Positions 1-5,882 of a DNA stretch of 7,211 bases are shown here, piece by piece. Position 1 is the stretch's first letter. Every line of letters begins with the position of its first letter. Source of the DNA: Bacteroidales bacterium UBA6248. Lineage in GTDB: Bacteria; Bacteroidota; Bacteroidia; Bacteroidales; Lentimicrobiaceae. The position numbers and the translations under genes were made by a program. The stretch spans positions 1 to 7,211 of the forward strand of contig DJVU01000044.1 of NCBI GenBank assembly GCA_002441345.1, written 5' to 3'. The notes beneath the pieces were generated by a model. It was not told the origin of the DNA. It was given only the letters and a program-made list of their open reading frames with translations, and ran no database searches.

Positions 1-366
1 GATTTTCGCGAAGGAGTAAAGCTTTCCGACAGGGGCATCCCGTCAAGGCATGAACTGGACTACTGTTTTGTTCCGGAAAACGGTACAACAGCACAGGAAA
101 AAGCAATACTGTACCATGAGCGATCGGGAAGAAGAATGTCGGTTTACACCACCCAGCCCGGCATTCAGGTATATTCGGCCAACTATTTCGATGGCAGCAT
201 CAGGGGGCATGAAAATACTGTATATTCCCGGCATTTGGCTCTTTGCTTCGAAACCCAGCATTTTCCCGACACCCCGAATCAGAAATCGTTTCCTCCGACC
301 CTGCTGATGCCTGGTGAGACGTACAGCCAGAAAGCAGTTTTCCGGTTCGAAACGCTGCATCAATAA
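1..366 (+). CDS. galM: Aldose 1-epimerase (galactose mutarotase), C-terminal part, cut by window edge
   Basis: The frame is open from base 1 to the TAA at 364-366 and gives the last 121 residues of a protein whose start lies outside the window. The family interconverts the alpha and beta anomers of galactose or glucose, feeding alpha-D-galactose to galactokinase. The segment GIQVYSANYFDGS followed by LCFETQHFPDTPNQ is the typical C-terminal mutarotase core. The Glu of FETQ (codon 250-252) corresponds to the family's catalytic base. The ending MPGETYSQKAVFRF is the usual last beta strands. A complete protein would be about 340-380 residues, so roughly two thirds is missing. An internal ATG at 136 is not the start, because homologous sequence continues upstream of it. 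The symporter and galK downstream support a role in galactose use. Confident. Confidence 0.93.
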   Translation, partial: DFREGVKLSDRGIPSRHELDYCFVPENGTTAQEKAILYHERSGRRMSVYTTQPGIQVYSANYFDGSIRGHENTVYSRHLALCFETQHFPDTPNQKSFPPTLLMPGETYSQKAVFRFETLHQ

Positions 367-388
367 GGAAATAAATAAAGTATATTTG
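355..388 (+). promoter_or_regulatory. Bacteroidota-type promoter for the symporter gene
   Basis: TATATTTG at 381-388 matches the Bacteroidota -7 consensus TAnnTTTG at every fixed position. The upstream element is weak: only a CTG at 355-357, 23 bases away, resembles the expected TTG. A transcript would start near 395 and leave a leader of about 55 bases before the ATG at 450. The site starts just after the galM stop, so the symporter and galK could be expressed separately from galM. Inferred from consensus only. Confidence 0.55.
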
Positions 389-449
389 CAGGAGCCGCCT
401 CCGGTTTAAGCCACCGCCGGCTGATTCACCACACACAACATCACTGTTT

Positions 450-2090
450 ATGGGCGCATTTCACACTCCGGATTACATTGTCTTTACGGTTTACGGACTG
501 CTGATTCTTTTTGTCGGTCTTTGGGTATCGAGAGGAAAGAAAGGGGAGAAAAAAACTGCCGAAGATTACTTCCTTGCGGGGAAGAGTCTTCCATTCTGGG
601 CAATAGGAGCTTCGCTGATAGCTGCCAACATCTCCGCTGAACAGTTTATCGGGATGTCGGGTTCGGGTTTCGCCATCGGCCTGGCCATTGCCTCCTATGA
701 GTGGATGGGCGCCATCACCCTGATTCTGGTAGCCAAATATTTCCTCCCGGTATTTATACGGCAGGGACTTTTTACCATTCCGGAGTTTATCGAAAAGCGA
801 TTCAACACCAACCTGAAAACCATTCTGGCCATTTTCTGGATATCGCTTTTTATTTTCGTGAACCTCACATCGGTGCTCTTCCTGGGTGCCAAGGCTTTGG
901 ATACCATTATGGGGAACGGCGACGGATCCATGATTTTCCCGCTTATAATCGGTCTTGCGTTATTTGCGGCAGCCTATTCCATCTGGGGAGGGCTCTCGGC
1001 AGTTGCATGGACCGATGTAATACAGGTAGTTCTGCTGGTGATCGGCGGACTAATCACCACCTTTATTGCTCTTAACCGTATTACTCCCGACGGTGGAATA
1101 TTCGAGGGTATGAACCATCTGTACCGGGTTGCCGGCGACAAATTCCATATGATTCTAAGCCGCGATCACCCCGAATATCTTAACCTTCCGGGAATTGGTG
1201 TGATTATCGGCGGAATGTGGGTTGCCAACCTCTATTATTTCGGATTCAATCAGTACATCATCCAGCGCGCCCTCGCTGCCAAATCGCTGCGTGAAGCACA
1301 GAAAGGACTGGCATTTGCAGCCTTTCTGAAGCTATTGCTTCCCGTGCTGGTCGTGGTACCCGGCATTATAGCCTATGTGCTTTTCACTCAACCCGAAGGA
1401 ACCACCATAATCGGCGGGGTAACCGATGCATTCACGCGTGCCGACGGCAGCATCAACTACGATGTTTCATATCCCTGGCTTGTAAAAACGTTTATCCCTA
1501 CTGGTATTAAAGGTCTTGTTGTCGCAGCACTTACAGCCGCCATTGTCTCATCCCTGGCATCCATGCTCAACTCAACGGCCACTATCTTTACCATGGATAT
1601 CTACAAGCCCTTTTTCGCAAAAGCAAAAGAAGGAAATAACCTGGTAGGCGTTGGCCGGATATCGGTACTGGCTGCACTGGCAATTGCCGTCGGGCTTGCC
1701 CCTGCACTTGACACCATGCCCCAGATGTTCCAGTACATTCAGGAATATACCGGAGTGGTAAGTCCGGGTATTCTGGCGGTATTTCTCATGGGGCTTTTCT
1801 GGAAAAAGACCAACACCCGGGGAGCCATCACCGGCGTTCTCAGTTCCATCCCGGTGGCTTTGCTGCTGAAGTTTTTGCCCATTCAAATGCCGTTTCTCGA
1901 CCAGATGCTTTACACCTGCATCATCACCATTGTGGTAATTATGGGTGTAACGCTGGTAACGGCGGATTACGACGAAGATCCCAAAGCCATACCACTGCCG
2001 CGGGAAACCTTCCGCACAAGCCGTAACTTCAACGTGGCAGCATACGCTGTAATGATAATATTAACACTGATTTACACTGTTTTCTGGTAA
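450..2090 (+). CDS. Na+/galactose (SGLT-type) symporter, SSS family
   Basis: This 546-residue polytopic inner-membrane protein is close in length to the Vibrio Na+/galactose symporter vSGLT (about 543). It belongs to the solute:sodium symporter (SLC5) family, which couples Na+ entry to sugar uptake. Hydrophobic segments run through the protein, from residues 9-27 to the last helix at about 528-545. Residues equivalent to those I recall lining the vSGLT sugar site are present: Gln65 (SAEQFIG), Glu84 (YEWM), Asn260 and Tyr263 (VANLYYFG), Lys294 (AFLKLLLP) and Gln428 (MFQYIQEYTG). Ser367/Ser368 lie in the helix that contributes to the Na+ site. A Ser I recall three residues after the Glu is Gly87 here. 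The start is ATG 450, and no Shine-Dalgarno is visible. Placement between galM and galK makes galactose the likely substrate; glucose is possible. Family certain, substrate inferred. Confidence 0.93.
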   Translation: MGAFHTPDYIVFTVYGLLILFVGLWVSRGKKGEKKTAEDYFLAGKSLPFWAIGASLIAANISAEQFIGMSGSGFAIGLAIASYEWMGAITLILVAKYFLPVFIRQGLFTIPEFIEKRFNTNLKTILAIFWISLFIFVNLTSVLFLGAKALDTIMGNGDGSMIFPLIIGLALFAAAYSIWGGLSAVAWTDVIQVVLLVIGGLITTFIALNRITPDGGIFEGMNHLYRVAGDKFHMILSRDHPEYLNLPGIGVIIGGMWVANLYYFGFNQYIIQRALAAKSLREAQKGLAFAAFLKLLLPVLVVVPGIIAYVLFTQPEGTTIIGGVTDAFTRADGSINYDVSYPWLVKTFIPTGIKGLVVAALTAAIVSSLASMLNSTATIFTMDIYKPFFAKAKEGNNLVGVGRISVLAALAIAVGLAPALDTMPQMFQYIQEYTGVVSPGILAVFLMGLFWKKTNTRGAITGVLSSIPVALLLKFLPIQMPFLDQMLYTCIITIVVIMGVTLVTADYDEDPKAIPLPRETFRTSRNFNVAAYAVMIILTLIYTVFW

Positions 2091-2101
2091 ACAGGCATCT
2101 T

Positions 2102-3265
2102 ATGAAGCACATAGAGGTAAGCAAACACTTCCGTAAACTCTTTGGGGGCGATTTCCGCTTCTTTTCGGCACCCGGTCGCATCAACATCATTGGCGAGCAT
2201 ACCGATTACAACGACGGATTCGTACTTCCGGCGGCCATCGACAAACGTATTTACCTCGCCATAGCACCTTCCGGCAACCAAAAAGCTATCATACATTCCT
2301 TCGATTTCAGCGAAACCGTGGAATTTGAAACCGGCAAAGACCATCAAAAACTGCCGCACTGGGCAATGTATCCTTACGGTGTAATGATGGAACTACATAA
2401 AGCAGGGTATCGGACCGGCGGATTTAAGGCGGTGTTCGGGGGCGATATCCCGGAAGGGGCGGGACTTTCCAGCTCTGCCGCACTCGAAAGTGTCTTTGCA
2501 CTTGCCTTCGACCAACTTAATGGATTCGGACTCAACCGCATGACCCTGGCAAAAACCGGACAGCTTGCCGAGCACAACTACGCAGGTGTTCGCTGCGGTA
2601 TCATGGATCAGTTCGCCTCGCTGCACGGAAAGGCCGGACACGCCATGCAACTTGATTGCCGTTCGCTCGATTTCCGGTACTTCCCCTTACAGCTGAGCGA
2701 ATATGAGCTCATCCTGGCCGATACGAAAGTAAAGCACAGCCTGGCCGCCTCGGAATACAACATCCGGCGTGCGCAGTGCGAAGAGGGCGTTGTGTTGCTG
2801 AAAACGCAGATCAGCGGTATGCGCAGCCTGAGGGATGCAGAACCTGAGGATGTGCTGGCCTGCAGGGGAATACTGGGAGAAGAAATTTTCCTGCGCTGCG
2901 AATACGTTACCGAAGAAAACCGCAGGGTACTGGAAACCTGCAAAGCGCTGGAAGAAGGCAACATCGAAGAAACGGGCAGGCTGATGTACGAATCGCATCA
3001 CGGTCTGCGCGCCAAATACGATGTCAGTTGCGATGAACTTGATTTACTGGTCGACACAGCATCTGCAACCAAAGGTGTTGCCGGTGCGCGCATGATGGGT
3101 GGAGGTTTCGGCGGTTGCACCATCAACCTGGTTAAATCGGAACACGCGGAAGAATTCCGGGAAATTGCCTCTGCTGCATACCGCGCAAAATTCGGCAGGG
3201 ATACTGTTTTTTATTCCGTGAACATTGGTGATGGGGCGTCGGAAATGGATGTACCTTCAACATAA
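2102..3265 (+). CDS. galK: Galactokinase
   Basis: This cytosolic GHMP-family kinase of 387 residues, normal for the family, makes alpha-D-galactose 1-phosphate from galactose and ATP, the first committed step of the Leloir pathway. All three family motifs are intact. The N-terminal signature GRINIIGEHTDYNDG (residues 25-39) holds the substrate-binding Arg26, Glu32, His33 and Asp35. The ATP-binding glycine-rich loop is GLSSSAALE (121-129). The C-terminal motif is GARMMGGGFGGC (328-339). Asp169 in CGIMDQF is the expected catalytic base. The ATG lies 11 bases after the symporter stop, so the two are almost certainly co-transcribed. No galT or galE is visible in the window, so the later Leloir steps must be encoded elsewhere. 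No Shine-Dalgarno is seen. Confidence 0.97.
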   Translation: MKHIEVSKHFRKLFGGDFRFFSAPGRINIIGEHTDYNDGFVLPAAIDKRIYLAIAPSGNQKAIIHSFDFSETVEFETGKDHQKLPHWAMYPYGVMMELHKAGYRTGGFKAVFGGDIPEGAGLSSSAALESVFALAFDQLNGFGLNRMTLAKTGQLAEHNYAGVRCGIMDQFASLHGKAGHAMQLDCRSLDFRYFPLQLSEYELILADTKVKHSLAASEYNIRRAQCEEGVVLLKTQISGMRSLRDAEPEDVLACRGILGEEIFLRCEYVTEENRRVLETCKALEEGNIEETGRLMYESHHGLRAKYDVSCDELDLLVDTASATKGVAGARMMGGGFGGCTINLVKSEHAEEFREIASAAYRAKFGRDTVFYSVNIGDGASEMDVPST

Positions 3266-3317
3266 TGATCCGCATGGAATAATCAGAGATCGTCATGCCA
3301 AATGCTTTACCGGATCC

Positions 3318-3347
3318 TGCTCAAGAAAAAAGTTGAGCAAACTCAAC
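3318..3347 (+). repeat. Overlapping inverted repeats (two alternative hairpins)
   Basis: TGCTCAA (3318-3324) is perfectly complementary to TTGAGCA (3333-3339) across an A-rich 8-base loop. The same central segment, as GTTGAG (3332-3337), is perfectly complementary to CTCAAC (3342-3347) across the tetraloop CAAA. The two stems share bases, so only one can form at a time. The element lies 52 bases after the galK stop and upstream of the osmC promoter, so it would be carried only on galK read-through RNA. No T run follows directly. Function unknown. Confidence 0.5.
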
Positions 3348-3351
3348 CACC

Positions 3352-3380
3352 GGCTTGTGGAAGCCCTGCCTTCTTTTCTT
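3352..3380 (+). terminator. Weak terminator-like hairpin after galK
   Basis: GGCTT (3352-3356) pairs with AAGCC (3361-3365) around the loop GTGG. Five bases later comes the pyrimidine tract TTCTTTTCTT (3371-3380). The stem is short and the T tract interrupted, so this is a modest candidate for the end of the galactose transcript. It sits immediately before the osmC promoter, where a terminator would be expected. Confidence 0.35.
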
Positions 3381-3409
3381 GGCAGTGATGGCTGCCGGTT
3401 GTAATTTTG
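3379..3409 (+). promoter_or_regulatory. Bacteroidota-type promoter for the OsmC-family gene
   Basis: TAATTTTG at 3402-3409 matches TAnnTTTG fully. A TTG at 3379-3381 lies exactly 20 bases upstream, the expected place for the -33 element. Transcription would begin around 3415, leaving a short A-rich leader (AAAACAAAAAAGAA) before the ATG at 3431. The spacer contains the dyad GGCAG-N6-CTGCC (3381-3396), positioned like an operator. A TTG inside the -7 box could be misread as a start codon. Confidence 0.7.
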
Positions 3410-3430
3410 CATCATCAAAACAAAAAAGAA

Positions 3431-3850
3431 ATGAAACAGACTCTTAATACATCCTGGAAAGGCAATATGCAATTTGATGCACAGGTTAGCGGACATACGC
3501 TGACCATGGATGCAAAAGCCGAAGTTGGAGGACACGATGCCGGCCCCAGGCCCAAGGAGCTGATGCTCGCCTCCCTGGCCGGATGCACCGGTATGGACGT
3601 GGTTTCCATTCTAAAAAAAATGCGTGTGGAATTAGAAGGCTTCAACATTGTTATTGAGGCTGAAATGACGGAAGAACATCCGAAACACTACAGCAGCATG
3701 CACCTGATTTATGAATTCAAAGGCAAAGGGCTGGATGAGGAAAAACTCCGCAAAGCCATCGATCTGTCACAGGAGCGATACTGTGGTGTATCCGCTGTCT
3801 ACCGCCAGGCCATGCCGCTGACCTACGAGATAAAAATCTCCGAGTCCTAA
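3431..3850 (+). CDS. OsmC family protein, YhfA-like
   Basis: The product has 139 residues. OsmC/Ohr proteins are small cytosolic, dimeric, thiol-dependent enzymes; Ohr and OsmC members reduce organic hydroperoxides, while the YhfA branch has no settled function. The two conserved reactive cysteines are present: Cys52 in ASLAGCTGMDVV and Cys118 in ERYCGVSAV. The PRPKELML segment with Glu43 precedes the first. The pattern CTGMDVVSILKK plus AIDLSQERYCGV is closer to YhfA than to true Ohr. I chose the ATG at 3431 over an in-frame TTG at 3407, because that TTG lies inside the -7 promoter box and the eight added residues (MHHQNKKE) look like translated leader. The gene has its own promoter and precedes the thioredoxin-type genes, consistent with a role in thiol or peroxide stress. 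Family sure, substrate unknown. Confidence 0.92.
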   Translation: MKQTLNTSWKGNMQFDAQVSGHTLTMDAKAEVGGHDAGPRPKELMLASLAGCTGMDVVSILKKMRVELEGFNIVIEAEMTEEHPKHYSSMHLIYEFKGKGLDEEKLRKAIDLSQERYCGVSAVYRQAMPLTYEIKISES

Positions 3851-3860
3851 ACCATTCTTC

Positions 3861-3881
3861 GCCTGTCGGAAAAATGCAGGC
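3861..3881 (+). terminator. Small hairpin after the OsmC-family gene
   Basis: GCCTG (3861-3865) pairs with CAGGC (3877-3881), extendable by one T-G pair, around an A-rich 9-base loop. It begins 10 bases after the stop codon. No T tract follows, so termination is uncertain. It may only stabilise the transcript 3' end. Confidence 0.3.
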
Positions 3882-3930
3882 AGACCCAAGGATAACATCC
3901 TGAATCTTAAACTTTTAAAAACAAACAATA

Positions 3931-3970
3931 CCCGGTTATAAATCCGGGAATCACCCCTCGTATCTTTTTG
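3931..3970 (+). promoter_or_regulatory. Probable promoter of the redoxin-trxB-thioredoxin unit, with an inverted repeat
   Basis: TATCTTTT at 3961-3968, followed by TG, matches the Bacteroidota -7 consensus at seven of eight positions. The upstream element is poor: GTTAT at 3935-3939, with 21 bases between. A dyad CCCGG (3931-3935) / CCGGG (3944-3948) flanks an AT centre where the upstream promoter element would lie, and could be an operator. The leader after it is A-rich (AAACCAAAAAAATCAAAT), as is typical before Bacteroidota genes. Consensus-based inference. Confidence 0.45.
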
Positions 3971-3993
3971 TTAAACCAAAAAAATCAAATACC

Positions 3994-4359
3994 ATGCTTT
4001 ACACCAACCTACATCATGTAATGACTGCAGATGAGCATCAGAAACTCATAAGCGAAAACGAAAACGTAATGATCTGCTGCGGCCGTATGGGTCCCATGTG
4101 CATTCCTGTATACGGAATTATGGAAGAGCTTGAGGACGAATACAAACACGTGAAATTCGCCGACATGGAATTCGACAATCCTGAGGCATATGTTATCCGC
4201 GATGTTCCCGAAGTGCGCGGCTTTATGGGAATTCCATTCACCATGTACTACAAAAACGGAAAGCTTGTAAAGGCGACCTCCAGCATCCAGAGTATGGCAC
4301 AGGTGCGTACAATCCTCGACAAGGAATTTAGTCCGGTAACTGCCGATACCAACCGTTAA
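3994..4359 (+). CDS. Thioredoxin-fold protein with atypical active site (CCGRMGPMC)
   Basis: This soluble 121-residue protein has no signal peptide or membrane segment. It resembles thioredoxin: a strand leads into the active-site region at 25-40, followed by a helix (IMEELEDEY), the strand VKFADMEFDN, and GIPFTMYYKNGK at 79-90 with the conserved cis-Pro at Pro81. Aligned with the membrane thioredoxin at 5390-5809, its Cys36 falls on the resolving Cys of WCMPC, but the nucleophilic Cys position is Gly33. Two extra cysteines, Cys28 and Cys29, sit four to five residues upstream. The protein is Met-rich (10 of 121). It therefore cannot act as an ordinary CxxC thioredoxin; it might use another Cys pair, bind a ligand or metal, or dock to the reductase. 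The start is ATG 3994, after an A-rich leader. It leads the trxB unit, which suggests a partner role. Fold probable, function unknown. Confidence 0.88.
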   Translation: MLYTNLHHVMTADEHQKLISENENVMICCGRMGPMCIPVYGIMEELEDEYKHVKFADMEFDNPEAYVIRDVPEVRGFMGIPFTMYYKNGKLVKATSSIQSMAQVRTILDKEFSPVTADTNR

Positions 4360-4370
4360 CAGTATTTACA

Positions 4371-4410
4371 AAATCTGCGGGGGAGCCTTCCGGGGTTTCC
4401 CTGCGGATTT
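4371..4410 (+). terminator. Strong 14-bp hairpin between the redoxin and trxB genes (terminator or attenuator)
   Basis: Bases 4371-4384 pair with 4397-4410 in a continuous 14-bp stem (11 Watson-Crick and 3 G-T pairs) around a 12-base loop. The stem has A's at its 5' foot and ATTTCTAA at its 3' foot, but no long T run follows. It begins 12 bases after the redoxin stop and ends 16 bases before the trxB ATG. I see no TAnnTTTG promoter between it and trxB, so partial read-through, or RNA processing that lowers trxB expression relative to the redoxin, is likely. Confidence 0.7.
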
Positions 4411-4425
4411 CTAACTATCAGAACT

Positions 4426-5388
4426 ATGAATGATACGAATCATTTCGATGCCATCGTTGTCGGCGGAGGACCGGCAGGATTGACGGCCGGAATATACCTT
4501 TCCCGGGCCCGGCTGAATACATTGATCATCAGCGATGGCTTACCCGGAGGTCAGATGATTCTGACCCATGAGATTGCAAACTACCCGGGTGTGGAGAGTA
4601 TTTCGGGATACCAGCTGGCCAATATCATGAAAAAGCAGGCCAAAAGCTTTGGTTGTACCATTCGTTCCAACGTTCAGCTCGAAACCATTGAAACCGAAGG
4701 TGACATCAAGGAAATTACCCTTGCCGACGGTTCGAGGTACACTTCCGATGCAATCATTTTAACCCCGGGAGGGCGTTCACGCACCCTCAATGTACCGGGA
4801 GAAGCCGGATTCAAAGGTCAGGGTATCTCCTACTGTGCTACCTGCGACGGCGATTTTTTCACCGGAAAGGAGATCGTAGTGGTGGGAGGCGGCAACTCTG
4901 CGCTTGAAGAAGCCGTTTCGCTCACCAAATACGCTACCAGGGTTACCATCGTCCACCAGTTCGACCACTTTCAGGCGTTTGAATGGGCGGTGGAAGAGGC
5001 AAAGGCAAATCCAAAAATCCATTTCGTTATGGAGTCGGCCATCACGGCATTTCACGGGGATGAAAAGCTACGGAGTGTAGATATAAAAAATCTGAAAACG
5101 GGAGAGATACAAAACTTTGCCACCGACGGAGTCTTCATTTTCATTGGATATGTACCCAACACCGAATTTCTGAAAGGAAAAGTGGAACTCAACCAGTGGA
5201 ATGAGATTACAGTGGCTCCGGATATGTCGACCAGCGTTCCGGGAGTTTTTGCCGCCGGCGATTCCATTGCCAAGCGCTACAGGCAGGTAACCACTGCAGT
5301 TGGCGACGGCACGATCGCTGCACTTGCTGCCTCAAACTACCTGCATCAGCTGAAAACCAAACACATTCACGCATCGTTAACCCATTGA
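4426..5388 (+). CDS. trxB: Thioredoxin reductase-like flavoprotein with altered NADPH motif
   Basis: The 320 residues are the usual length for low-molecular-weight thioredoxin reductase, a cytosolic FAD enzyme that passes electrons to thioredoxin. Visible features in order are the FAD-binding GGGPAG (13-18), the redox-active CATC (137-140) followed by DGDFF, a second dinucleotide loop GGGNSA (154-159), and the C-terminal FAD motif GVFAAGDS (273-280) with the RQVTTAVGDGTIAA tail. The notable change is at 177-183. Classical enzymes have HRRxxxR, whose arginines hold the 2'-phosphate of NADPH; here it reads HQFDHFQ. NADPH use is therefore doubtful, while the retained GxGxxA loop keeps NADH or another donor possible. 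The stop is 1 base before the thioredoxin ATG, implying translational coupling. The gene follows a hairpin and an atypical redoxin. Family certain, electron donor open. Confidence 0.95.
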   Translation: MNDTNHFDAIVVGGGPAGLTAGIYLSRARLNTLIISDGLPGGQMILTHEIANYPGVESISGYQLANIMKKQAKSFGCTIRSNVQLETIETEGDIKEITLADGSRYTSDAIILTPGGRSRTLNVPGEAGFKGQGISYCATCDGDFFTGKEIVVVGGGNSALEEAVSLTKYATRVTIVHQFDHFQAFEWAVEEAKANPKIHFVMESAITAFHGDEKLRSVDIKNLKTGEIQNFATDGVFIFIGYVPNTEFLKGKVELNQWNEITVAPDMSTSVPGVFAAGDSIAKRYRQVTTAVGDGTIAALAASNYLHQLKTKHIHASLTH

Positions 5389-5389
5389 T

Positions 5390-5809
5390 ATGACAACAGG
5401 AGTCCTGATTGCACTGTCCGTAATAGCCATTTTTCTGGCTTATCTCTACTTCTCGTTCCGGAAAATGAAAAATGCCCCAGCCGTTGCCGAAAGCGAGCGG
5501 ATCGTAACCCTGAACGACAAAAATTTCAGGGCTGAAACCGGCAAAGGCGTTGTGCTTGTCGATTTCTGGGCCGAGTGGTGTATGCCTTGTAAAGTAATGG
5601 GGCCCGTACTAAACAAACTGGCGGAAGACGAATCCTTCGGAGCTGTCGTGGCCAAGCTGAATGTGGATCACTTTCCTTCGGTCTCGCAAAAATTCAACAT
5701 CCGGGGCATCCCTACCATTATTATTTTCAAAGACGGGAAGGAAGCAGAACGAATAGTAGGCGTAAAACCCGGAGATTTCCTGGTAAAACAGGTAAACAAA
5801 TACCTCTGA
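5390..5809 (+). CDS. Membrane-anchored thioredoxin, WCMPC active site
   Basis: The product has 139 residues: one hydrophobic helix at about 4-22, a basic stretch FRKMKN (23-28), then a full thioredoxin domain from about residue 37. Active-site Cys64 and Cys67 lie in WCMPC (63-67), preceded by VDFWAE with the buried Asp58. The cis-Pro is Pro108 in GIPT, followed by IIIFKDGKE. The family reduces protein disulfides using electrons from thioredoxin reductase. The usual thioredoxin motif is WCGPC; Met in place of Gly would be expected to shift the redox potential. The positive charges after the helix, together with the uncharged N-terminus, suggest the domain faces the cytoplasm (positive-inside rule), where the reductase encoded 1 base upstream could reach it. 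No lipobox or cleavage site is obvious, so the helix is probably an anchor. Last gene of its unit, ahead of a terminator. Confidence 0.94.
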   Translation: MTTGVLIALSVIAIFLAYLYFSFRKMKNAPAVAESERIVTLNDKNFRAETGKGVVLVDFWAEWCMPCKVMGPVLNKLAEDESFGAVVAKLNVDHFPSVSQKFNIRGIPTIIIFKDGKEAERIVGVKPGDFLVKQVNKYL

Positions 5810-5830
5810 TTTCCGTTGATATCCAAAGTG

Positions 5831-5875
5831 TCAGGCATCCCTTTCGTTACCGGACCGGATGCCTGAATAATTTTT
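5831..5875 (+). terminator. Intrinsic terminator after the thioredoxin gene
   Basis: TCAGGCATCC (5831-5840) and GGATGCCTGA (5857-5866) form a perfect 10-bp stem with a 16-base loop. It is followed by AATAA and a run of five T (5871-5875). It starts 21 bases after the thioredoxin stop and is the clearest terminator in the window, so the DUF302 gene downstream should have its own promoter. Confidence 0.85.
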
Positions 5876-5882
5876 CCGGAAA
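5873..5882. repeat. Perfect palindrome TTTCCGGAAA
   Basis: Ten-base perfect palindrome overlapping the end of the terminator T tract and lying 70 bases upstream of the DUF302 start. It could be a transcription-factor half-site pair for the DUF302 promoter, which I cannot locate by consensus, or a chance match. Symmetry is seen; function is guesswork. Confidence 0.3.

Noticed and set aside
43..436. Open frames on both strands near the window start
   Set aside because: The frame from base 1 to 366 encodes the GalM C-terminus with the catalytic FETQ segment; the others overlap it and resemble nothing.
701..1075. Open frame of 124 codons within the symporter gene, + strand
   Set aside because: It is an out-of-frame shadow of a strongly conserved SSS-family coding sequence, with an implausible Cys/His/Gly-rich composition.
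2608..3001. Long antisense open frames opposite galK
   Set aside because: galK is complete with all family motifs in the sense frame; the antisense products show low-complexity Ser-rich or mixed sequence without family features.
3861..3948. Possible riboswitch-like leader between osmC and the redoxin gene
   Set aside because: Only two short independent stems are visible, with no recognisable riboswitch core, and the redoxin promoter lies downstream of both.
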